Origin: Caldifarciminota bacterium
Lineage (GTDB): Bacteria; WOR-3; Hydrothermia; UBA1063; CAJXJZ01
Assembly: GCA_027073945.1 (NCBI GenBank)
Contig: JALTEL010000007.1
Location: 1 to 14,065 of the forward strand
Reading direction: 5' to 3'
Length of the DNA: 14,065 bases
The number at the start of each line of letters is the position of its first letter. The first letter of the stretch is position 1. Made by a program: the position numbers and the translations under genes. Below, one piece after another: positions 5,729-13,534 of this stretch. The notes below the pieces were generated by a model. The model did not search any database. It was given only the letters and a program-made list of their open reading frames with translations, and had not been told where the DNA came from.

Positions 5729-7123
5729 ATGGAGAAACCGAATATAATCATTATTATTGTCGACACACTGCGAAAGGACTATTCAAAGCCCTTAGAAGAT
5801 GCACTAACAAAAATCGGCTTTGTCTCGCATGAAAACGCGATTGCTCCAGCTCCATGGACAGTTCCGACTCATGCCTCGATCTTTACAGGGTTGTATCCTT
5901 TATATCACGGGGCACATGAAACCAAAGAGAGTGAAAAAAAAGTGGAACGTCTGAATATAAAACTTAAAAAGACGGACAATCTGTTGAGCATTGAACTTCA
6001 AGAGCTGGGTTATGTAACCTATTTATTAAGCACAAATGTACAAGTTAGCCCTTTATTTGGGTTTAAGGGATTTGACCATTTTTACGTGGCGACTGCACGT
6101 TTTTCCCTCTTTTTGTCAATCGAAGACAAATACATAATTCACAAAATAATAAATGAATTGGAATCAGATAAAAACATAAATCTTAATCTTGTAAAGGCAC
6201 TGATAAAGGATAGGCGTTATTCCCTCGTTCTTAAAGGAGCGATGGACAAGATAATTGGTTCTTCTGTTTATTGGTACAATGAGAGAATCAGAAAATGCTC
6301 ACTGGATAAGGGCGCAAAGGAGATGGTAAGGAACTTTAATAAAATTTGGAGTAATCAAAATCAAAAAGATGCTAAGTTTATTTTTATCAATTTGATGGAG
6401 ATGCATGAGCCGTATTTCAAGGGTCATAATATGCTGAAACATTTTGTGATGAATTTAAATGGGGGTAAAATTGATCCGGCATGTCTCCAGAAATGCAAGG
6501 AAAACTATCCCAGGGCAGTCGAATATGTAACAAAAAACATTTTGGATATGGTGAAAATATTAAAACGAAAAGGAACCTTTGAGAATTCTCTTATCATTGT
6601 AACCAGTGACCACGGGCAGTTGTTAGGTGAACACAACAGGATAGGGCATGGCACTTTTTTGTATGACGAACTTCTGAGAGTTCCATTTATGATAAAATAT
6701 CCAAGAGGATGGAATGTCAGTAATACAGATAGCAGAGCGAAATATGTTGCTTTAACCAGAGTTAAAAGTTTTGTCTTGGAGATGCTAAATAATCACAAAT
6801 TAGATATTGGCAAATTGTATCAAGATACAGTATTTGCTGAATCCTATGGTATAACTTGTGATCTTAAGAAACTGGCGAACAAATATTGTGGCGGATTGTC
6901 CGAAGAGGGGAAGAGAAGTCTCGAGGAACTTGAGAGGTATCGCATAGCCGTATATCACAGGAACTTCAAGGGGATATTTAATGTTGGAAGCTGGAGTTTC
7001 GATGAAATAACATCATGTGACCCGGATATCGAGGTTACCGAGAAGGTCAAAGAACAAATGAAGAAAGAAGTGGCCAGATTTCTAAGGAATGCGGCAATGG
7101 CGAAGACCCTCAAGATTCAATAA
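5729..7123 (+). CDS. Sulfatase/alkaline phosphatase superfamily protein with Thr at the nucleophile site
   Basis: Metal-dependent hydrolase or transferase, 464 residues. The N-terminal NIIIIIVDTLRKDY supplies the first metal Asp (Asp12); the nucleophile segment APWTVPTHASIFTG carries Thr44; TSDHGQLLGEH gives Asp294-His295, followed by GHGTFLYDELLRVPF. In formylglycine sulfatases the segment reads C/S-x-P-x-R; here it is T-V-P-T-H, so the Cys/Ser that becomes formylglycine is absent. A Thr nucleophile is typical of phosphatase- or phosphotransferase-like relatives such as the phosphoethanolamine and phosphoglycerol transferases, so a classical sulfatase is unlikely despite the nearby sulfation operon. 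There is no signal peptide or membrane helix. Its strong ribosome-binding site and own promoter suggest separate transcription. The ends of the gene are visibly richer in G+C than the centre. Confidence 0.85.
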   Translation: MEKPNIIIIIVDTLRKDYSKPLEDALTKIGFVSHENAIAPAPWTVPTHASIFTGLYPLYHGAHETKESEKKVERLNIKLKKTDNLLSIELQELGYVTYLLSTNVQVSPLFGFKGFDHFYVATARFSLFLSIEDKYIIHKIINELESDKNINLNLVKALIKDRRYSLVLKGAMDKIIGSSVYWYNERIRKCSLDKGAKEMVRNFNKIWSNQNQKDAKFIFINLMEMHEPYFKGHNMLKHFVMNLNGGKIDPACLQKCKENYPRAVEYVTKNILDMVKILKRKGTFENSLIIVTSDHGQLLGEHNRIGHGTFLYDELLRVPFMIKYPRGWNVSNTDSRAKYVALTRVKSFVLEMLNNHKLDIGKLYQDTVFAESYGITCDLKKLANKYCGGLSEEGKRSLEELERYRIAVYHRNFKGIFNVGSWSFDEITSCDPDIEVTEKVKEQMKKEVARFLRNAAMAKTLKIQ

Positions 7124-7132
7124 GATGTGTTT

Positions 7133-8782
7133 TTACGGAGTATACCTCCATACATTGAACTTCTGGTCACTATATATGAGATAGTTTTCGTTGTGCATTT
7201 CTTTTAGAAAATATGAGGGGCGAGCGGCCCCCATAAGAAATTCTTTTTCGTATAATCTGTCTTCCACTACATAAGAGAGATTATAACGATGATAATAAGC
7301 GGTTTGGACTACAGACGAATCGGTTGTCATAACCATGCGCCATGCAGTCTGTGCATTGAGTCCCTCGTTTTCCTTGAATAGATAGTTTGTACTAAATGAA
7401 ATCTCACTCAATTTAACGGGGCTAGCTGAGATATCCGAGGGTTTTTCCATGTCAAATGCCAATAATCCCGGGGGCCGACTCCCACCTCCAGATGGATGTG
7501 CATATTTTCCTGTCACGGTCCCCACTCTAATTCCTTCTAAATCCACATTTGCAATAAGGTTCCCGTTTGAATTGTGTCTTATGTAAAGTCCGGTTGAGTA
7601 GGCATAATCCGTAAGATATGATTTCTGTCCTTCTATACCCGGTTTTCTGGCCCAGTAATCTCTCATCCCCCATGAGAAAAGAAGCGAGGATAGGAGGAGA
7701 AAGAAGACAAGGGCAATGGCTGCTTTCTTCCTGAGATGGCGGTTCTTTATGATGAAGAATAGAAGGGCCGCTGCTGTGAAAAATGAGAAAATAGATACAA
7801 TAAATATTGATATATATACTCTGATGACGAGAAAAGCAAGAGAGAACAGAATGCTCATGACAAGGAGGTAGTCTCCGCGTCCCTTTAAGGGAACCTTATA
7901 GTATAAAACAACGGCAACAATACCGAGCGGAAAGAGGGGGCCAATCTTTCCCGTGAAGTTTACAAGGATGTTGAGAAGTATTGTGGGAAGAGACTGTCCG
8001 CTGAAGAGGGCTCCTTCCGAATATCTCTGCGAGAGAGAAAGACCCCCATACGGATGTGAATATTGCATGTATACAACAAGAAATGCATATATGGAAACCA
8101 ATCCGACATATATCGCTGTCTTTCTTTTCGGCTTTATGGTATATCTTAAGGAACTTCTTCTGAGGATTTTCAGCAGTATTCCGGAAAGCATGTAGGCCGC
8201 AACTATGAATACAAGTAGAAAGGCCAGTCTGTGGAGCATGAGGATAAACAGGAAGGAAATCGCACCGAGAGCGAGCCAACGCACATTAGCACTCCGATGG
8301 TACCTGACAAGGAAGAGGATAAAAACCGGAACCAGCGATACCATGTAGGGTCTCGTATTCATGGTCCATGTGGTGCTGGAAATATAGAACGGAGCGGTTG
8401 TGAACAGGAGGGCCGATAGCAGCGCAAACAGAGGATTCCTCTTCACATCGTATGCAAGAAGAAAGGTGCCGATACAGCCCACAACCGCAAAGAGAGGGCC
8501 GACAAAGTATATCGCCCCTTCTATGGAAACTCCCGACATCATGGAAAGGGAGGAGAGCATGAATTCCATACCGGAAGGGACGGAGAGAGGGTACATACCG
8601 ATGTAGGAGAAGGGACTTATTATCCATTTGGCGTGGCCGTATATTACAATGCTTTGAGAGAGCGCATGTATATAGAAGGAATCGACACCCCATTCATGAT
8701 TGGTGAAAGGATAGTGATAGAACAGAGTAAGGACTACTAAAAGGATAATGGACAGGTATGTTGTTCTGCGTGAGATTCTCAT
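7133..8782 (-). CDS. Polytopic membrane protein of unknown function, GT-C-like layout
   Basis: 549 residues with about a dozen hydrophobic segments over roughly the first 375, followed by a soluble C-terminal part of about 170 residues. The first helix (residues about 9-24) is followed by a loop NHEWGVDSFYIH with Glu30 and Asp34; an acidic residue in this loop is the hallmark of GT-C glycosyltransferases that use lipid-linked sugars. The C-terminal part has no motif I know. ATG 8780-8782 is preceded by GTGAGG at suitable distance. The gene converges with the sulfatase-like gene, stops 9 bp apart, and is divergent from the flippase. Context suggests glycan assembly on the outer face of the membrane, as a lipid-sugar-dependent transferase, but a polymerase (Wzy-like) role is also possible. 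Confidence 0.75.
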   Translation of the reverse strand: MRISRRTTYLSIILLVVLTLFYHYPFTNHEWGVDSFYIHALSQSIVIYGHAKWIISPFSYIGMYPLSVPSGMEFMLSSLSMMSGVSIEGAIYFVGPLFAVVGCIGTFLLAYDVKRNPLFALLSALLFTTAPFYISSTTWTMNTRPYMVSLVPVFILFLVRYHRSANVRWLALGAISFLFILMLHRLAFLLVFIVAAYMLSGILLKILRRSSLRYTIKPKRKTAIYVGLVSIYAFLVVYMQYSHPYGGLSLSQRYSEGALFSGQSLPTILLNILVNFTGKIGPLFPLGIVAVVLYYKVPLKGRGDYLLVMSILFSLAFLVIRVYISIFIVSIFSFFTAAALLFFIIKNRHLRKKAAIALVFFLLLSSLLFSWGMRDYWARKPGIEGQKSYLTDYAYSTGLYIRHNSNGNLIANVDLEGIRVGTVTGKYAHPSGGGSRPPGLLAFDMEKPSDISASPVKLSEISFSTNYLFKENEGLNAQTAWRMVMTTDSSVVQTAYYHRYNLSYVVEDRLYEKEFLMGAARPSYFLKEMHNENYLIYSDQKFNVWRYTP

Positions 8783-8813
8783 GTGCTTTCCTCACTACAT
8801 GATATTGCTTTTC

Positions 8814-8822
8814 TTATTTAAT
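8814..8822 (-). promoter_or_regulatory. Possible TATA box of the membrane protein gene
   Basis: The minus strand reads ATTAAATAA, preceded by purine-rich GAAAAC. Initiation about 25 bp downstream gives a very short leader of about 10 bases, just long enough for the GTGAGG ribosome-binding site. The match is moderate. Confidence 0.4.
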
Positions 8823-8889
8823 GTTTTCACAGGCGCCTTCGCTATGCCTGCTTTTTGATAACCGGATACAAATCCATAATACGCGGAAA

Positions 8890-8900
8890 TTTCTTATATG
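8890..8900 (+). promoter_or_regulatory. TATA box of the flippase gene, with BRE-like purines
   Basis: TTTCTTATATG follows GCGGAAA, which resembles a TFB recognition element. A start site about 25 bp downstream falls at or just after the proposed ATG 8914 (GTG at 8920), and no ribosome-binding site is visible, so the transcript would be leaderless or nearly so. Confidence 0.5.
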
Positions 8901-8913
8901 TTGTAAATATGAC

Positions 8914-10143
8914 ATGAGCGTGAAAGTTCCCCATATAAATTTCCTCAAAAAGGCCTTTATGCTGGGCACCGGCAATGTTCTCGGACAGGCAATAGCCTTT
9001 ATTTTCTTCGTTCTTCTTGCAAGATGGCTGAGCAAGGACTCTTATGGTGAAATAAGGTATATAATCAGCCTGTCTGGACTGCTGGGAACTATTCTTGCAG
9101 CTGGACTACCTGCATCCATGACGCGATTTCTTGCATATCACCCTGAAAAAGAGGAGAAAGAGAGGTATTTTACCAACATTCTGGGCCTGTTTTTAATAAT
9201 GCTTCTGGCCACAGAGATTATTCTGGTCATAGTCTTCAGGAATGAGCTCATAATAACACTGGTTGTGCTGGGATATTCGATTCCTCTTCTGTATTTGGGA
9301 GTGGTAAGGGGGCTGATGCAATACGGAAAGTACTCGCTCGTGCAGGCTCTGAGAAATCTGATAAAACTGCCCCTTCTTCTCGCAATATTTTACAGTATAG
9401 GCGTGACAAATCTCCGGGTACTCTTGATATATTCGTTTGCTGGCTGGGGGGCAATACTTATTCTGGAATTATTATGGCCATCTGGCATAAAGTTCAGACC
9501 AGATATGATATCAAGAGATGTGATGAAGAGGGTTCTGATATTTTCTATACCTGTTCTCACCACAACGATTGCCTATTCCATAATCATATCTCTCCCCGTA
9601 TTATTACTTAAGTGGTATGTTGACTATGAAACGGTTGCCATATATTCGGCGGCATTTACGGTAACAGCGGCATACGGCATTATTCCAGCAGCAATTCTAA
9701 CGATAATAATGCCAAAAATCGCCTCTACGACGGGAAAGGAGCAGAGAATGCAATTGTTCAAAAACTCCGTTTACATCATTGTATCAACTGGAATCTTATT
9801 ATTTATTGCAACTGTATTTTTCGGCAGGTGGGCCCTGAAATTAGTATTCACCTCTAAGTATGATGCGTCCTATATTCCTCTAGTTATTCTATCCATAGGC
9901 GCTATATTTATAACAATCAGGAGAGCATACTCCGCTCTCTGGGAAGGAGGAGGGAAGCCTATTATAAGCGCTTACGAAGGGGGCTGGGCCGTGGTTGTTA
10001 CGACGATAGTTGCCCTGCTGATTATTCCATCCATGGGTGCAACCGGTGCAGCATTGGCCTTTACGGCAGGAGGTATAACAGCAACTGCTATAAGTACATA
10101 CTTCTTCTATAAATGGAAAAAAAACCTGTTTCATCTAAAATGA
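8914..10143 (+). CDS. Oligosaccharide flippase (Wzx/MVF/MATE-type polysaccharide export protein)
   Basis: Integral membrane protein of 409 residues with about twelve hydrophobic helices, fitting the polysaccharide biosynthesis flippases that move lipid-linked sugar chains across the membrane. Family-like features: FLKKAFMLGTGNVLGQAIAF at the N-terminus, RWLSKDSYGEIRYIISLSGL after the first helix, GLPASMTRF after the second, and a late glycine- and alanine-rich helix pair (GATGAALAFTAGG). The start at ATG 8914-8916 is chosen because the upstream extension to 8821 is not membrane-like and crosses the promoter; GTG at 8920 is the alternative. It is divergent from the GT-C-like gene and convergent with the GT4 gene (30 bp between stops). 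It would export the glycan built by the neighbouring enzymes. Confidence 0.88.
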   Translation: MSVKVPHINFLKKAFMLGTGNVLGQAIAFIFFVLLARWLSKDSYGEIRYIISLSGLLGTILAAGLPASMTRFLAYHPEKEEKERYFTNILGLFLIMLLATEIILVIVFRNELIITLVVLGYSIPLLYLGVVRGLMQYGKYSLVQALRNLIKLPLLLAIFYSIGVTNLRVLLIYSFAGWGAILILELLWPSGIKFRPDMISRDVMKRVLIFSIPVLTTTIAYSIIISLPVLLLKWYVDYETVAIYSAAFTVTAAYGIIPAAILTIIMPKIASTTGKEQRMQLFKNSVYIIVSTGILLFIATVFFGRWALKLVFTSKYDASYIPLVILSIGAIFITIRRAYSALWEGGGKPIISAYEGGWAVVVTTIVALLIIPSMGATGAALAFTAGGITATAISTYFFYKWKKNLFHLK

Positions 10144-10173
10144 TTTGAAGAGGGTTGTTCGTGCAAATACTAC

Positions 10174-11271
10174 TCACTTTAAACATACTCTATATATTGC
10201 TAGAATCTCTTTCAACACATTTTCCCACTCGTATCTCTCTGCAAACTTTATAATGTATTTACTATCCCAGTCCATTTCAAGCGCCTTCTCTATGGCTTTA
10301 GCCAGTTCCTTCGAATCTCCTGCCTTCACAAGAAGTCCAACCTTCTCATCCGTTGTAATCTCTTCGCTTCCGCCATTGATGGTGGCCACTACAGGTTTTC
10401 CACAGGCCATCGCTTCTAGTAGGACAATTCCAAAGCTTTCATTTAAACTCGGCAGGACAAAAATATCGCAGGCATTAAACCATAAAGGCATTTCTTCTTC
10501 GGGTTTGTTGCCGCCAGCCAGAACAATATTTTTTTCCAAACCGTATAACTTTATAAGTTTTCTTAGCTCGTCTTCGAGAGAACCCTTACCGATAATATAT
10601 AGAACCACATCCTTCCTCTCTTTTAGGATTTTATTCATAGCCTCAATTAAGAAGCGCTGGCCTTTATATTCTTCGAGAGCGGCCACATTTACAAGAACTT
10701 TTTTGTCCATTGGAATTTCAAGTTTTTTCCTTGATTCCTTTATAGAGGTTGGAAAGAACAGGTCTGCATCATATCCATTCGGTATTACTGAAATATTCTT
10801 GAAAAATGGGAAATACTTCTGAAACACCTCTTTTTGTCGATTGGAAACAACTATAAGGTAATCGAGATTCCTGAAAATAATGTCAAATTCTTTGTGGTGC
10901 TCCTTTACAAATCTCGGGGTATCACTGTGGTGGAATGTCATTACAAATTTCAATTCGCTATCATGTTTTTCTTTAAAACTGGCAACTGTTTGAGCAGACC
11001 ATAGCGCCGGCACACCTCCCGAAGATTGAGTATGTATTATGTCATACTCTTTTGCATGTTTTTTTAAGAATTTGAAGAGGAGGTATTTTCTCCGCATATA
11101 TTTTTCTATGTTGCGAAGCAGTTTTATCTTTCTGTTGGAAAATGTATTATATTGGGTTATGCCTATCTCGAGTTCCTTAAGACTTTTTGAGATGTAATGC
11201 GTGTGATTGGCTACACCACCTACATTGCTTACTGGGCCAACCATTAATACTTTCATTGCTTGTTCTTTCAT
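10174..11271 (-). CDS. Glycosyltransferase family 4 (GT-B, GPGTF-type)
   Basis: Retaining glycosyltransferase of 365 residues, two Rossmann-like domains. The N-terminal VGPVSNVGGVANH has the glycine-rich acceptor-side loop; FHHSDTP and VIPNGYDADLF lie at the domain boundary; the C-terminal nucleotide-sugar site ESFGIVLLEAMACGKPVVA carries the E-x7-E pair (Glu278 and Glu286). No membrane helix is present; it probably acts at the cytoplasmic membrane face on a lipid-linked acceptor. The start is ATG 11269-11271, which overlaps the previous stop as ATGA and has GAGG eight bases upstream; longer in-frame versions run back into the toroid gene. Last gene of the wecC-wecB-toroid-GT4 operon. Its donor sugar cannot be told from sequence; UDP-ManNAcA or UDP-ManNAc are candidates from context. 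Confidence 0.92.
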   Translation of the reverse strand: MKEQAMKVLMVGPVSNVGGVANHTHYISKSLKELEIGITQYNTFSNRKIKLLRNIEKYMRRKYLLFKFLKKHAKEYDIIHTQSSGGVPALWSAQTVASFKEKHDSELKFVMTFHHSDTPRFVKEHHKEFDIIFRNLDYLIVVSNRQKEVFQKYFPFFKNISVIPNGYDADLFFPTSIKESRKKLEIPMDKKVLVNVAALEEYKGQRFLIEAMNKILKERKDVVLYIIGKGSLEDELRKLIKLYGLEKNIVLAGGNKPEEEMPLWFNACDIFVLPSLNESFGIVLLEAMACGKPVVATINGGSEEITTDEKVGLLVKAGDSKELAKAIEKALEMDWDSKYIIKFAERYEWENVLKEILAIYRVCLK

Positions 11272-12437
11272 AGTGATGCCTCTTTTTCGTTCAATACAAA
11301 ATTGCTCAGTGCCACCATCATCCATGCCTGAGACCATCTCATATAAGGAATCTTATTAGCTGTTATTCTTCCTTTCTGGAAGTAGAAGTAGCCCTTAGAT
11401 GACTGCATGTGCTCTATGGTCCATTCAGCAATCTTTCTAGAAAAATTCAGGTACTCTTCCTGACCTGTTTTTCTGTAAAATGTTACGAAACTTATTATGC
11501 CCTGAGCCTGATTATGAATATCGATCGGGTATCTCTTCGGGTATCTATACACCCCCCTCCCATCCGGGAAGAAAAGTTTTTCTCTGTAAAACTCAATGCC
11601 TTTGTTAATAAATTCACTCAGATCCATCTCCATCTTTTCAGATATTTCAATCAATGCCTCCAATATGTAGGCCTGATGGAAATCATACAATATCATCTCC
11701 CGCCCATCTTCGTCAAAACCGTATGCCCAGCTCCCGTCTGCTTTTTGGTTGTCAACCACGTATCTCGTGGCTTTTTTTACGGGTTCCGAAAGCTTATCGT
11801 TCTTTGTTATTGAATATATTCTTGAGAGAAGCATTGCCCCAAGTATACTTGCGTTGAATGTTCGTGTGCGATCGTGCATATTGTAACTGAAGCATAGGTA
11901 TTTGTCTGTTTCATACCTGTTGAGATGTTTGAGAATGAAATCACCGATAGAAGTACTGATGTCTAGGAATTCTCTCTCTTTGGTAATATCATAGTAGTTT
12001 AAAAGCATATCACCAACAAAGGAGGATACAACAACGGAGGGCTCATACGCAGGAAGGAAGAAATTTCTCGAAATCCATGGGAAATTGTAGCCCCAGCAAT
12101 GCTTTTCAATTCCCTTATATCTCAGTTTCATAAGTTTTCCAATAAGCGAGTGCCCCTTGTCTAAATATGATTTATCTCCTGTGATTTGGAATTGGTTAAG
12201 GTAAGCCTGAGAAATAAGAGTTAATCCCTTTGGATTATAATCTTTGTGCACCCCCAACAGTCTCCTGAAGTTTACTGGAGAGTGTCTTCCAATCTGCTGT
12301 GTGTAGAACCTGATCTTTTTTCCTTTAAGTTTTTCTAATAAGGGAGAATTGAGCATATCATAAGGGTCATATCCTTTATAACCCTCACTTTCAATCCATC
12401 GAGTTAACAGATCAAGGGCTGTTTCAATCTTATTCAT
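11268..12437 (-). CDS. Alpha/alpha-toroid protein, possible glycan-modifying enzyme (epimerase, lyase or hydrolase-like)
   Basis: 389 residues, almost entirely helical, with recurring hydrophobic helix pairs and aromatic-rich loops expected of an (alpha/alpha)6-type barrel. Visible blocks: NPKGLTLISQAYLNQF, HCWGYNFPWISR, KADGSWAYGFDEDGR, YDFHQAYILEALIEI, IDIHNQAQGIISF and MRWSQAWMMVALSNF. The Trp/Tyr/His content of these loops resembles carbohydrate-active toroid enzymes, and proteins of this general type near sugar loci include D-glucuronyl C5-epimerase-like members. No signal peptide is present, so it acts inside the cell if at all enzymatic. ATG 12435-12437 lies 5 bp after the wecB stop with AGAGG at the junction. 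Its G+C content drops sharply relative to wecB. I cannot name a reaction with confidence. Confidence 0.72.
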   Translation of the reverse strand: MNKIETALDLLTRWIESEGYKGYDPYDMLNSPLLEKLKGKKIRFYTQQIGRHSPVNFRRLLGVHKDYNPKGLTLISQAYLNQFQITGDKSYLDKGHSLIGKLMKLRYKGIEKHCWGYNFPWISRNFFLPAYEPSVVVSSFVGDMLLNYYDITKEREFLDISTSIGDFILKHLNRYETDKYLCFSYNMHDRTRTFNASILGAMLLSRIYSITKNDKLSEPVKKATRYVVDNQKADGSWAYGFDEDGREMILYDFHQAYILEALIEISEKMEMDLSEFINKGIEFYREKLFFPDGRGVYRYPKRYPIDIHNQAQGIISFVTFYRKTGQEEYLNFSRKIAEWTIEHMQSSKGYFYFQKGRITANKIPYMRWSQAWMMVALSNFVLNEKEASL

Positions 12438-12442
12438 AGCCT

Positions 12443-13534
12443 CTACCCCTTTTTGAGTATCTCAATCATCTTCCCGCTCGCATCCCCATCCCCGAACACG
12501 ACCTCCGCTCCTCTCATCTTATCCTCCAGCACCTTATTCTCCATCAACTCCTTTACCTTACGCAGCACCACATCCGGCCCAACTCCCACGATTATGTTGG
12601 AACCGGCCGTAACGGTCTCCGGCCTCTCGGTATTGTCCCTCAGGGTGAAGCAGGGCACATGAAGGATGTTCGTCTCCTCCTGAAGGCCGCCGGAATCCGT
12701 GAGAACGAGCCTTGCCCCGGACAGAAGGAGAAGAAAGTCCAGATAGCCCAGCGGCTCGATAATCCTGACATTCGGATTGTCTATCCTGTAGCCCTGCTCG
12801 GCCAGTCTCTTCTTTGTCCTCGGATGCATTGGAAACACCGCCGGGTACTCAAGGGAGTTGAGAATCTCCACTATGTTTGCCAGCCTTTCCGGGTCGTCCA
12901 CATTCTCCTGCCTGTGGGCCGTTATTACCATGTATTCTCCGTGCTCAAGGCCCAGTTCTTCGAATATCTTCGACTTTCTCCGTGCAATCTCGAGGTTCTG
13001 ATACACCGCATCCACAATGGTGTTCCCGGTGACGAATATTTTATCACTCTCTATGCCCTCCCTCAATAGGTTCTCCCTTGAGGGCTCTGTCGGTGCGAAG
13101 AGGTAGTCGGATATGTGGTCAGTCATTATGCGGTTCAGTTCCTCCGGCATGTTCCTGTCCCAGCTTCTCAGGCCGGCCTCCACATGTCCCACCTTTATGT
13201 GCAGTTTCGATGCGGAGATAGCCCCTGCAAGGACGGTGTTGGTATCTCCTTCCACCAGAACGACATCCGGCCTGTCATCCGTGAATATTTTTTCCATGGC
13301 CTTTATCATCTCTCCGGTCTGGGCCCCCTGTGTCTGGCCGTTCTCACCGATATCGAGCTTATAATCAGGTTGCGGCAGCTCCAAATCCTCAAAGAAGAGT
13401 TTGTCCATGTTGTACGAGTAGTGCTGGCCGGTGTGCAGGACATAGTGTGGAATACCCCTCTTCTGCAGTTCACGAATGACCGGGGACATCTTGATTATCT
13501 CCGGCCGGGTTCCGACCACCACGGCAATCTTCAT
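12443..13534 (-). CDS. wecB: UDP-N-acetylglucosamine 2-epimerase (non-hydrolysing)
   Basis: Interconverts UDP-GlcNAc and UDP-ManNAc. The 363-residue length and motifs are classical: VVVGTRPEIIKM at the N-terminus, TGQHYSYNM near residue 35, VEGDTNT and HVEAGLRS in the first domain, TGNTIVDAV, TAHRQENVDDPERL, HPRTKKR, then LTDSGGLQEE and RDNTERPE at the UDP site of the second domain. The ATG overlaps the wecC stop as ATGA, so the two are translationally coupled; together they supply UDP-ManNAcA. The gene is clearly richer in G+C than the toroid and GT4 genes behind it. In archaea this pair feeds S-layer or pilin glycans and extracellular polysaccharide. Confidence 0.96.
   Translation of the reverse strand: MKIAVVVGTRPEIIKMSPVIRELQKRGIPHYVLHTGQHYSYNMDKLFFEDLELPQPDYKLDIGENGQTQGAQTGEMIKAMEKIFTDDRPDVVLVEGDTNTVLAGAISASKLHIKVGHVEAGLRSWDRNMPEELNRIMTDHISDYLFAPTEPSRENLLREGIESDKIFVTGNTIVDAVYQNLEIARRKSKIFEELGLEHGEYMVITAHRQENVDDPERLANIVEILNSLEYPAVFPMHPRTKKRLAEQGYRIDNPNVRIIEPLGYLDFLLLLSGARLVLTDSGGLQEETNILHVPCFTLRDNTERPETVTAGSNIIVGVGPDVVLRKVKELMENKVLEDKMRGAEVVFGDGDASGKMIEILKKG

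Noticed and set aside
7124..7132. Hairpin terminator between the converging sulfatase-like and membrane protein genes
   Set aside because: Only 9 bp separate the stops; there is a short T run but no inverted repeat that I can support.
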